A DNA stretch of 64,000 nt from Emydura subglobosa (Eukaryota; Chordata; Testudines; Chelidae): positions 53,648,838 to 53,712,837 of the forward strand of contig ML679958.1 in the NCBI GenBank assembly GCA_007922225.1, given 5' to 3'. A model generated the notes under the pieces. It made no database searches, was not told where the DNA came from, and was given only the letters and a program-made list of their open reading frames with translations. The position numbers were made by a program, and so were the translations under genes. Below are positions 45,765 through 56,039 of the stretch, one piece after another (the stretch's first letter is position 1; every line of letters begins with the position of its first letter).

Positions 45765-46512
45765 GTGCAGGAGCAGTCAAAAAAACTAATAGAATGTTTG
45801 GAACCATTAGGAAAAGGAATAGATAATAAAACAGAAAATATCATAATGCCACTAAATAAATCCATGGTACGCCCACACCTTGATTTCTGGTACAGTTCTG
45901 GTTGCCCCATCTCAAAAAAGATATATTAGAATTGGAAAAGGTGCAGAGAAGGACAACAAAAATTATTAGGGTGATGGAATAGCTTCCATTTAAGGAGAAA
46001 AAAAAAGACTGGGACTAATCAGCTTAGAAAAGAGACAAATAAAGGCTGCTACGGTAGAGGTTTATAAAATCATGAATGGTGTGGAGAAAGGGAATAGGGA
46101 AGATTTATTTACCACTTCACGTATCACAAAAACTAGAGGTCAACTAATTAAATAAATAGGCAGCAGAAAGGAAGGAAATACAAAAGGAAGTACTTCTTCA
46201 CACAGGACGCAGTCAATCTGTGAAACTCATTGACAGGAGATGTTATGAACGCTAAAATTATAAGTGGGTTGAAAAAATAATAAATACATAGAGGATAGGT
46301 CCATGAATGGCAATTAGCCAAGGTGGTCAGGGATGCAGCCCCATGCTCTGGTGTCCCTAAACCTCTGACTGCCAGAAAGTGGGATCACACAAAATTGTCC
46401 TGTTCTGTTCACTCTCTCTGAAGCATCTGTCACTAGCAATTAGCAGAGGAGGGATATCAGGCTAGAAGGAACATGGATCTGACCTAGTAAGGCATTCTTA
46501 TGTTCTTACGTA
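45765..46512 (+). mobile_element. CR1 LINE: ORF2 C-terminus plus 3'UTR
   Basis: Codons at 45868-45975 give RPHLDFWYSSG then KKDILELEKVQRRTTKIIRV, the conserved 'RPHLdy...D...LE.VQRR.TK.I' tail of CR1 ORF2. Stops and shifts follow. The 3'UTR runs through 'gaagtacttcttcacacagg', 'aactcattgacaggagatgt', 'ctgactgccagaaagtggga' to the terminal 'aaggcattcttatgttctta' at 46490-46509. 5'-truncated and inactive. Confidence 0.93.
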
Positions 46513-46797
46513 CTGGGGGCAGCTAGCCTCTTCAGACTCCTATACTGCTTCTACATATACCCTTAGAATCTGTTCCAGGAGCATTGCAACCCCATGTTGC
46601 CCCTTGATCAGGGCTCCTGGGAAAGCCACAACTGAGCCTTAAAGAAGGATGATTTTTACAATTTACATGCATTTTTTGTCAAGTTATATTGACTTTAAAG
46701 GGACACCATCAATTCAGAAAACACACGTGTCTGAATATTGTTTACCAACTGTTGTTTCAAACAGCACCTAATATTGTTATAAATGGAAGAGATTAGG
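46513..46797. other. Unique DNA
   Basis: Nothing recognised. Confidence 0.35.
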
Positions 46798-46826
46798 AAT
46801 ATATATATATATGTATATATATATAA
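46798..46826. repeat. (TA)n microsatellite
   Basis: TA units interrupted once by a TG. It lies directly before the SINE. Confidence 0.9.
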
Positions 46827-46827
46827 T

Positions 46828-46944
46828 GAGTTCCAGAGGGGTAGCCGTGTTAGTCTGTTTTTAGCAAAACAGCGAGAGTCCTGTGGCACCTTAAAGACTA
46901 ACTAATTTATTTGGGCATAAGCTTTCATGGGCAGACAAAGTGTG
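46828..46944 (+). mobile_element. Turtle-type SINE copy
   Basis: 'gaggggtagccgtgttagtc' (46837), 'gagagtcctgtggcacctta' and 'aagactaactaatttatttg' 'ggcataagctttcatgggca' match a SINE body widespread in turtles, better preserved than 15431-15536. It starts exactly at the TA microsatellite. Confidence 0.8.
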
Positions 46945-48435
46945 TCTCTCTTTCTCTCTTTTTTTTTTTTAAATTGACAAGATTTCATGTTAACAGTGTC
47001 CCTTAAATGTATAAACATCTCACTTATCTCGCTGGCCATCTCAAAAGTGTAAACATGGGAATGCTGCCCCTACAAAATTAATATAGTTAATAATAATTAT
47101 AAGTATTAATATAATTAATATAGCTAATAATTATAAAGGGCTTTGAGATCTTCAAATGAAAGGTGCTCAGCAATAACTATTATTATAAGAGACCCAAGAT
47201 TACAGTGTTTTGATGTAACCACTTTGGGGTCTTACAAGATGGTCCTATAGATCACCATCCAAACACTCCACTCAAGTTTTCCTGTGATGAAAGAAATGAT
47301 TTAATGGGGCCCTTCACAGACTATATTACAGACAATTTTAGAACAGAGGAAGAGGGACATACTGTTCATGAAACCTGCAATAATGCTTTAAATATGGATT
47401 TTTGGTTTAATCTATAGTAATTTAACTTGTAAGATTTGGAGATGAAATGTTGAGGTGCTAGCAGAATCCCATTACAAAATCTCTTGCCTTATATTGGATG
47501 TTTATTTTTAGTGCTGACATAAAAGTATTAAAACACCTCAGTTTCTAATAATAATAAATATATAACAGTGGAACTGCTGTGGAGTTCAATGAGTTACATT
47601 TCCCCATTTCTTCCTTTTAGGTGGGATTGCACTGAAAGAGAAAAAAAATCCCTCTTCATTATCAGGGTAATTAGTTCCATAAATTTCTTTATGTCTTCTG
47701 TGAAGAAATGGGGTAATTACACTGTGAAATTTCATTTTCCTAAGGGGACACATTAATTTATAGGCACATGTAATATTTGTTTCAGCACCAGCTTTCCACA
47801 TTCTGTACATGTATTTCATTATGTGAAAAAGAAGTATTTTAAGGCACACCAAATTCTACACGTAGTGCAATGTATGTGAAATATATATATATACATTTAG
47901 TTTAGACAATTTATTTTAAACAAATTTATTGGATTATAACCTTCACTAAATATGTTATATGGCTTTTTAAAGAAACTCAGTGAAATAAATAATTGTATTT
48001 GTATTCTTCTGGGGAGGAAAATATTCTGCTCCCAGTTAAGCATAAAGTTCATAAAATATTATTTTCAAAAACCAAGCAAGTGTAATGACAACATAATTAC
48101 TACAAAACACTATGAATAGGATAGGGACCCATATTTTATTAAATTTTATATCCTGGGAAATATAATATGGTAATTACTAACACAATGGTATCTACCTTTC
48201 TTTTATTGAAACTGTAATGCTATCTGTGTTAAAGGTTAACAACATTATTATTATTTTCTCCATTTGACTTTACTGAATACTTGATCCTTTTGGTTGAGGA
48301 TAACACTGATACTGAACTGCCGAGACTGATTCTGGAGAGCCTATTCTCTTATATCCTCAGGACAGCAGGTAAAAATCACTATGGCACTAATCCTCCCGTT
48401 CCTAATGTGGTGCATAAGTTTGTTGCACTACAGGG
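46945..48435. other. AT-rich DNA with one short repeat (47125-47192)
   Basis: 47125-47192 ('ataaagggctttgagatctt', 'caaatgaaaggtgctcagca') resembles the tail of an old sauropsid LINE/SINE. The rest is AT-rich and unrecognised. The opposing frames at 47568-47852 have no domain. Confidence 0.4.
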
Positions 48436-48439
48436 ACCA

Positions 48440-48500
48440 TATCCAAAGCCTGTTGATGTGAGTGGAAAGATTCCCATTGTGTTCAGTGGACTTTGGACCA
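48440..48500. repeat. Short palindromic repeat
   Basis: 'atccaaagcctgttgatgtg' (48440) pairs with the complement of 'ttcagtggactttggaccac' (48482-48501). Typical of a short self-complementary sauropsid repeat. It lies inside the frame at 48281-48553, which is therefore doubtful. Confidence 0.55.
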
Positions 48501-48564
48501 CTCCTTTGCTGAACTTGTCTAGTGATTCTGTCACTCACTTAGGATGTAGGTGAATGAAAACACA

Positions 48565-48655
48565 GGCCTTGTCTACACTGATGATTTGCCTCAGTTACTC
48601 CCCTTGGTGGTCAGCCTCAGTGTAGATGCATTGCTATCAACTCATTCTAAGTGTA
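48565..48655. mobile_element. Small MITE with 'gtctacact' end
   Basis: 'ggccttgtctacactgatga' at 48565; an inner 'cagtgtagatgcattgcta' and a right end near 'attctaagtgtaaag' are partly complementary. Confidence 0.5.
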
Positions 48656-49789
48656 AAGAAAGTATTTAAGGACGTAGAGGTAAATGGTAACTGGGATAAA
48701 ATAATAGTCTTTTTGTTTCTGTTTCAGCATGGAGTGTATCCTTTTCAATAGCTACAGGAAACATTTTTTCTTGTGGCTATTCAGATAAGCCAGGTGAAAT
48801 GATCAACATTTTTGGGCTTCGGTGGTATAGTATCAATGGTGGCCTCAATTTTCACAGTGAATACTGACCAGTTTGCCTTTTGAATGCTCCATCACAGTTT
48901 GAATGATGGCTTGATCATGAGAGTTCAGTCCCAATATGGATTATGTCTGGTCTATACTGACTGGGCAAAAAGTTGCCAGGAATGGTTCTGGAGGTGTTCT
49001 GGAGGATTCTGATCTGGCCTTTGCTGAGAAAACAGAGATCTGGGTTGTAGTCTCTGTTTCAGTAGGCGGAATGAAAAGCACTTCTGTCTTTTGCATCAAA
49101 AAGAAGGTACGTGTCTTTGTATGATAACCATTCTGCCAGTGCCTCTCGTTTCATTGCTATTATAGACACAACATCATGAGGTGGCTATTGAAATCTCTGA
49201 ATTATATGTGGGCAGGTGATAAGTTGTGGGTGATAGGGAAGCAGACCAGACTGTATACAGTCATTCATACATGTTAACTACCGTTATCTTGCTGATTCTT
49301 ATTGAGATAGTGAGAGGTGCAGAGTTGCTCTTGGTATCTATCATGTCATAATCCTTAATGTCTTTCTATATGTATGTAGCAAGACTGTGTATTGGGTGAT
49401 GGAAAAGGGCAAGGAGATTGTAGTCAGCTAAACAACATCATGATTCTTGAGTGTCGTCTTTCATATGGATTTCTTGCAGGGTGATGATGTTGACCATATC
49501 ATCTCATATAATGTGATTGCTAGGTAGTTGCTATTAGATTGGGTCATACTTTTGATGTTCATCTGGCAAATTCATAGTACTGGGCCTAAGGTTCTCTTAA
49601 AGTGTCTCTGGAAGGAGTCACTTTTTTCAAGGTAACTATTTCCATTGCTGTTCAGTGCAAGATTTTTCTGAGTAATGTTTGGATGCCAGACATTGGCTGC
49701 ACCCTAGCACGTAACAGACTACATGCATGTTGTCATCACCTACCCCGCAGTTTACCGTAGGCCACAGATATAAAAAAAGCTCCAGGCTC
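48656..49789. other. Unclassified DNA
   Basis: 49310-49600 may be an eroded antisense LINE fragment, but I cannot align it to a family. The frame at 48936-49124 has no domain. Confidence 0.35.
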
Positions 49790-50110
49790 CATGCTAGGAA
49801 AAAGTGCAGTTTTGAAATTGTTGAAACATTATATTTTGACATTTCTGAAATGAAAAACTCCTTTTTATTTGTTCGAAACAACTAGTTTCAAAAGTTAAGC
49901 TAATCGTAGTAAAAAAAGGAATAAAATATTAAAAGGTCAAAATCAAAATGAAGCATTTAGAAAAGGTCAAACAAAATGTTTTAATTGACCTGAACCAATT
50001 TTGCTAAATTGCTTATTGTTTGATGAAAATTTGATTCAGGATGTGATTTTTTTTTTTTTGAAATCTCAACAAATTTCCTGGAATGGGAAAGTTGTTTCCC
50101 ACCTTTCTCT
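49790..50110. repeat. A/T-rich palindromic repeat
   Basis: 'ggtcaaaatcaaaatgaagc', 'ggtcaaacaaaatgttttaa' and 'gaccaatttt'-like inversions resemble the unit at 24475-24790. Confidence 0.45.
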
Positions 50111-50499
50111 AAGGCAATCAAATACTGTGGTATTGTGTGTATGTGATTATTTGGGGGATCTGGCTGTACAATTTATGAAGTCTGTTTGATATGGTGAAGC
50201 TATTGCTATGGATACTGCTGTATCATGAATGCACCTGTATATGTGTATCCACCATGGGTTATCAGAGTTAATTCAATGTCTTCCCCAGACCAGGAACAAT
50301 GGAAAGTATTTAATTCTTAGCAACTTGCCAATAGGTATACTAAAGGAGTTTACTGGGAGAAGTTTGCTGGTGTTATGGGAAGTTTGGTGGGGGAAGGGTA
50401 GGGTATTGAGCTGTGGAAAGTTAGAAATACAAAGAACATAAAAACTAGGATGCTGGGTAGGCGAAAGTAAGGGCATGAGGTAACAGTGGCAGAGGGATT
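50111..50499. other. Unclassified DNA
   Basis: The overlapping opposite frames at 50229-50476 show no domain. Confidence 0.35.
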
Positions 50500-50990
50500 T
50501 GCCATTGGGTCAGCAGGGCTCCCAACAATATTCTCACCAGTACTCAGGCACTACAACTTCACTAGAGTGTGGGCTAATTCCTACCATACCCTCACAGTGT
50601 ACTTCCACTTCAGGGATGTCCTCCATCTCCCTGGAGTATACAGATAGTGGAACTCCCAGCAGCTCCTAGGCATCCTTGTTAGCTGGTAGTTCTGGCAGTC
50701 CTGGTGAATCCTCAGGGCTGCAGAGCTCATTTTCAGGCTCCCACTCCAGCAGTGTGTGGGAGGCATCTGTCTACTCTGCTGGCTGCAGCCCAATTGAGCT
50801 GCAGCACCCATCTTTTATACTTCCTATCCTGCCTGTCTTCCTCTGCTAGGAGGCTCCACCCACCTGGGGGTGGGTGGAGACTCTTCCCCATCAGTCTCAG
50901 AGGAAATCCTCACCCCCTCCCTTCAATTCCCCTTATAGCAATCTGGTGGGCTTCCAGCAGGAGAAGCACAACCAGATTGCTGACATTTTT
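50500..50990 (-). mobile_element. Retroelement promoter/UTR-like module
   Basis: GC-richer than its flanks. On the minus strand a 'tgggtggagcc' segment is followed by GGAAGTATAAAAGATGGGTG (TATA is the complement of 50812-50819). Then come 'gctgcagctcaattgggctg' and an exon-like stretch with 'cctgaagtggaagtac', 'ttagcccacactctagtgaa' and 'ctgagtactggtgag'. The layout parallels the module at 1237-1760. It is probably the 5' region of a turtle LTR or DIRS/gypsy-type element, with body missing. The opposing frames here have no domain. Confidence 0.4.
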
Positions 50991-52019
50991 ATATAAATAA
51001 TTAGATAGATATATGAATCTTCGAGGAGTGTTGAAATCCCTGACTGGTTGACTGGCCAGACATTTAGTGTTGTGTCAAGAGCCAAAATTTGGGTGAGAGG
51101 GTAATGCCCATGCACGTACTCTTATTAAACTCCACATGCAGTTTTGTATGCACAAAGCATATGGCATGCTTTACTACAATCATGTAGACCAGAATATTGA
51201 TATAAAATAGAAATATATGGGCAGGCGAATTTGTTGAAGAAAGATAACCATCTTTCTCAAGCACATTTTCCAGAAGAAATAGTGTAATATAACTGCATGC
51301 AGTATAATCTATACTTGCAATTCAATATCTTATAATGTATGCTCTGCCAGATTGGTCAAATGTACTTTATATGTGCTCTCAACAAATTGCTCAATTAGAT
51401 TCTAAAGAACATTGACACACAGACAAAATATTAATATCAACTTCAGCATTAATTATAGCCTACAAAAGGTCACAGACAAAGTTTTGGAGCAGAGTTTGAC
51501 AAGTTTGCTGTACAAGTTAAAGGTTAACAGAATTGTTTATTTAAAAAAATGAGCCAAGTGAATTAAAAACTGCTGAACGTACGCATAATATCACTAGGAA
51601 ATATTTCTACCAAAAATATTTTAAGTTACCTTTTAATGTTCTCTTCAAGGACTTTGGTGAAGCTTTCTACTGTCCATGGAGCACCTGGTCCACATGGAAA
51701 CCTCACTGTGTGTTTTATTGGTGATATTAGTAGCCCCTAAATTCTGCACTCCATTGATTGGCCAGGGAACTTTGTTGCAGCAGATCATAAGCCTGATTTT
51801 GTTCAATAGTTTTCTATTTTTTTCTTTTTAGTATTAATATTTATCCCTCTATTTTAATTTATTTAGATTTCTAACAAAACATATTAAAAAGATGCTTAAA
51901 ACCAGCTGCTAACACAACAACAAAATTGAACATCAACTCAGAACACTTGATTCAACAAAAACTCTTCTGCCCCGATAAATATGAATCTCCATTAAATTCT
52001 CATCAAGACTTTTTCACCT
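50991..52019. other. AT-rich unique DNA
   Basis: No recognised feature. Confidence 0.4.
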
Positions 52020-52960
52020 CGCAGTCCTTAATGAAAATACGGGTTTAATGACTTTCAGAGCACACTGAAAAGCCTACATTATTTTGGACAATGGGTAGGA
52101 GTTGATTCCAAAGGGTCCCTCAAAAAATAATCTACCTCCCTCTCTTCTAAATGGAAAGGACTCCCGTTCACCCAATTAAACTGATTATGACAGTTGTATT
52201 GCATGGGAAGACAGGTGGTTTGTTAAGTAGGCTGGTCTCAGACTATTCAGGGTTTCAAAAGTCTTAAAACGTCTTAGATTTCCCTCTCAAGCCAATAGAT
52301 AGCCACTGAGCACTGGTGACATGTGCTTCTAGTGAGATGCAAAATTTACCAAGCAGGCTACTGCCTTCTGTGCCAGCTTCAGTTTTGGGGTTAGCTTATT
52401 ACATATCTGCATATGGAGTGCACTGCAGTTATCTAGTCTTAAGGGAACAAAGTGCATGGATCCTATAGAAAGGTCTGCATCTGACAGAAAAAGAAATGCT
52501 GAACAAGCCACAGATGGAAAAAGCATGTATGATCATTTAACAGATTTTGGGGATCCAACACAATCTCCAGCCTGTGAACTTGATTAACAAAGGATGGGCA
52601 TACACCTTCAGTCAGACATGGATTATCATCCTCCTTGTATATTTTGGTTATCCTTAAAATACCATCATCATCCCAATCTAATTGGCTTAAGCTTCAGTCA
52701 GCTAGTCTTGCTCCTGCAAACACTGAACTAGGTGTTCAGTAGCACTGCCAGCATCTGGTAATACTAAAATATAGAGCTACGTGCCATCAGCTAATTAAAG
52801 GTTCCGAAGCCCATCTCTCCTTGTTAACCTACCTAATGGTCCCATAAACACACTGAATAGAAGAGATGACAAAGTGAAATTACAGAACAAATGATATCTC
52901 TCTGTATCAGCTAAATTCCCTCAACTGCATGGAAAATTCACCCAAATGAGGGAAGAGATG
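52020..52960 (-). mobile_element. L2-like LINE relic, antisense
   Basis: The order of blocks on the plus strand is 'ttcagggtttcaaaagtctt', 'aagccaatagatagccactg', 'agcactggtgacatgtgctt', 'tgtgccagcttcagttttgg', 'gagtgcactgcagttatcta', 'cagcctgtgaacttgattaa', 'attggcttaagcttcagtca' and 'cgtgccatcagctaattaa'. It follows the antisense of an L2-clade ORF2 3' half that I recognise from reptile genomes. No frame is open. Assignment is from pattern memory. Confidence 0.6.
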
Positions 52961-55539
52961 GTGTTGTGGCAGCTATTCTCCATTGGAAGCACAAGGTGTC
53001 TTTACTGGTGTCTTGAACATGTTAGAACGTGGTGGAGGTTGCCTGCAGAATGTAATAAATCATTGCATCCCTAGCTGACTTAGTCAGACTCATTTCTCAG
53101 TCAGCACTTACCATTTTTTGAACTGAGTTCAAGGGTTGCATGTTTTCCCCTTGATGATTAACATTTTACTACAAATGAAGCTCAATCCTGCAGTCTTTAT
53201 TTCCATAGAATTCCCATTCACACTACCTTGTGTAAAGTCTGCAGCATCCACGTGCATAGTTTCCAGGAGTCCTCAGAGTTTGGACAAGAAAATAAAAGCT
53301 GGATCTTCTAATGATTATTGGATTATTGGTTTTTTTAGCACTTTCCATTTTGGAGATTTTGGGAACCCACCAGTGCAAATTACATATGAAAATTTGAAGT
53401 GACCTTTCTGTCTACATCTTCAAAACACCTACTTCTGGCTAAGGTTTCTAGTTCCCACCATGTTACTTTTATTTTGGGGTTTTCATTTGCATTGTTTATA
53501 AGAATATCTCAAAAACTCACTCATTTTCTCTCTGAGGTGCTTTAATGGTACTTAAACCAACTACCATTTCTGAGCTGTACATCTGTTATCTATCACAGAT
53601 TGCATGAAGTTGGATTTCCTATTGATTATGTTGTAATGTGGTTGCCATTTCTTTATTTGATTCCCTCATGCATTTGTGGTTTCTTTTTATTTGCAGACTT
53701 TTTTTTTTCCAGTAAATTACATTACATTTATTAAAGTTAAACCAGTCATGAATGAAATGCATTGTGAGACACTGACACAATATTTTTAAAATGTTTCCAA
53801 AAAGACTTCAGGGAATTTCAGAGACCACTAGCCAGGATGGCTCTCGTTCATTTAAATCTTTTTTTCCTCAAGATTATTATTACAATTACTTTTATCTATC
53901 TCTCTGCTATTTCTAGAGAACCCATCACTGAAGTAGCTAATCCTAAGAATTAGTTCTACATCTTCATTGGTTTGCATAGCACTTTATACATATATGTAAG
54001 AGGATGAGTACACTAACCCAGACATATGAAGGCCAGAGCCTCCTCTTTGTTTCAGTTCCTTAGTTCCATTCTGAAAGACAAATGGGATGGAAAGCTGCCA
54101 GATCTCTCCATCTGAAGATTCCCTAGGTGCCATGTCAGAGATGTGGAAAGGGCAGGAAAAGCATGACTGAAGAGTTACTATCCTCCAAATATTCACAGTG
54201 GCATATTGGTCCCTTAGGACATAAAGAACTGGAATAGGCTGCTACAAATTGTGCCGGAGCTGGCATAGAACCGACCTTGTAATTAAGGAGCCACAGTAGG
54301 TTCCTTTTCTCTCTGAATTCCATTTTTCCTTTTGTGACAGTGAATACTTGGCTTAGCAGAAAATTTGGCCCATAGCCTCAGTAGAGAAAACACAGACAAG
54401 GGAGAAGGCAAATGAAGCAACCCAAAAAACCCCAGGGACGCTGAGTTTGATGCACATCTTATTTTGGTATTTTTCTGCTTAATTATTTTACAATGTACTT
54501 ATTTGTATTTAATTGGCTAAGTTACATTTTAAACGGCTAATATAGCCATGTGAAAGCTGGGAGGCTCTTGAAGGTGATATGAACAGACTTTGATAGGAAC
54601 TGTCCCTTTGAATAGGTCTGTTGGAGAGAATAGCTCCTTACATCTTGGTTTTGGAGAAAAGAAATATCTAATGTATAGGTCATAACAGATTGATCAAAAA
54701 TGTTTAGAATTAGAATTCAGTGGGCTTGAGCCAGCATGCCATTATTCTACTACACATGAAGCTCCCATTGTAGGTGAAGGCAATTTTAAATGCAGATTAA
54801 AGTCAATATCAAGCACATTGGGTTTTAAATGACATTTTAATTTACATAGGGGGAAAAAAGCTCTTGTACATTGGACAAGTTTGGCTAGAAACACTTCGCC
54901 TGGAATTTAGGACTACATAAACCCAGAAAAGTTAACAATAATAGGTTCTGTATCAGGTCTCTGCCAGACTCTATGCTTTTGCTTCACTGGGATTCATGGG
55001 ATTCAATCTTATTTCAGTTCTAGTTTGTATGGGCTCACACCACCAGAAGTTTTGCTGTGTGTGTGGTATGCCAATATACCTAAAATGTAAAGGTAAATTG
55101 ACCCAAAACTGCCAATTTTCCCTTGAGGTTGCTTCAAAAACATGAAAAACTGCTAAACTTCAGTTGGCTGGCTTCTAAACATATAAATCAGTCTAGGCTG
55201 GCTTGAAACTCAGCCAAAAGTTGATGGTTCAGGAATCTGAGCAGACCTGACCTCAGGCTTTTAATGAAACATGAAATCATGTGACTTTTGCTGTATGTAT
55301 GGTTTCACAGTGGAAATTTTGAATAGCTCTTTCGTCAAATTCTGCTCATCTTGCTCATGCAAATACTCCCAGTGGCTTTCATTGGGATAAATAAATAGCA
55401 CATACTGGCACCTAGTCCATGATTCTCATATGTATCATACAGTGATATTAGAATTCCCCAGTTAATTGGTAAAAAGTGTATTGGTATTGTGGCAAATTTT
55501 CAGCTTCACCCTAATGGGTCTCGTGCTTTTGCCTCTTGT
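52961..55539. other. AT-rich unique DNA
   Basis: The minus frames at 53984-54323 overlap each other without domains. No repeats are recognised apart from low-complexity T runs (53699-53708). Confidence 0.4.
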
Positions 55540-55995
55540 AGTGGACCAGGGCATTACTAGCTACCCCATCTCCCCAGCAAGAGGGGTAGGGACCCAGGCC
55601 TGCCCGCTCCTCTGGGTCCCAGCTCAGGGGCCCTATGAGTAGCAGCTATGTGCTGCTGGCACCGTACTTACAGCTGCAGTCTTTCCTCTTGGGCTAATTT
55701 CCCCACCTCTGTCCTTCTGGCTTCTTGGGCACACTACCTTCCTCAGCACTCCTTTCTGCTCCACCACACACTCTGCACTCCTTCCTGCTCTTTCACACAA
55801 CTCTGCACGGCTTGGCTTGGCTTGACTTGACTTGACTTGACTTGACTTGACTTGACTTGACTTGACTTGACTTGACTTGACTTGACTTGGCTTGGCTCGG
55901 CATTCCTACTCCTCCAGCTCACAACCTGTCTGTCCGGAGCAGAGGGTTTTTATCAAGCACCTGGCTGGGCCTAATTGGCCTCAGCTGCTCCTAAT
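55540..55995 (-). mobile_element. Retroelement LTR/UTR-like module with pentanucleotide array
   Basis: Starts with 'gagtggaccagggcattact'-like GC-rich text ('gggacccaggcctgcccgct' at 55588). It carries a (cttga)n array and a minus-strand TATA-like GATAAAAAC (complement of 55946-55954), next to 'gcctaattggcctcagctgc'. Its edge touches the GC island at 56040. It may be the promoter end of the same or another element. Confidence 0.4.
55811..55900 (+). repeat. (CTTGA)13 array flanked by CTTGG units
   Basis: Two cttgg units, 13 perfect cttga units (55821-55885), two cttgg units and a ctcgg: 18 pentamers in frame. The symmetric variant units at both ends suggest expansion from the centre. Confidence 0.97.
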
Positions 55996-56039
55996 TTCTG
56001 CCTAATGACTTCTAGCTAGTCTGCAAGGAACAGAGTATT

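Noticed and set aside
49310..49600. Possible antisense LINE endonuclease relic
   Set aside because: Some text looked familiar, but no ordered set of motifs could be shown.
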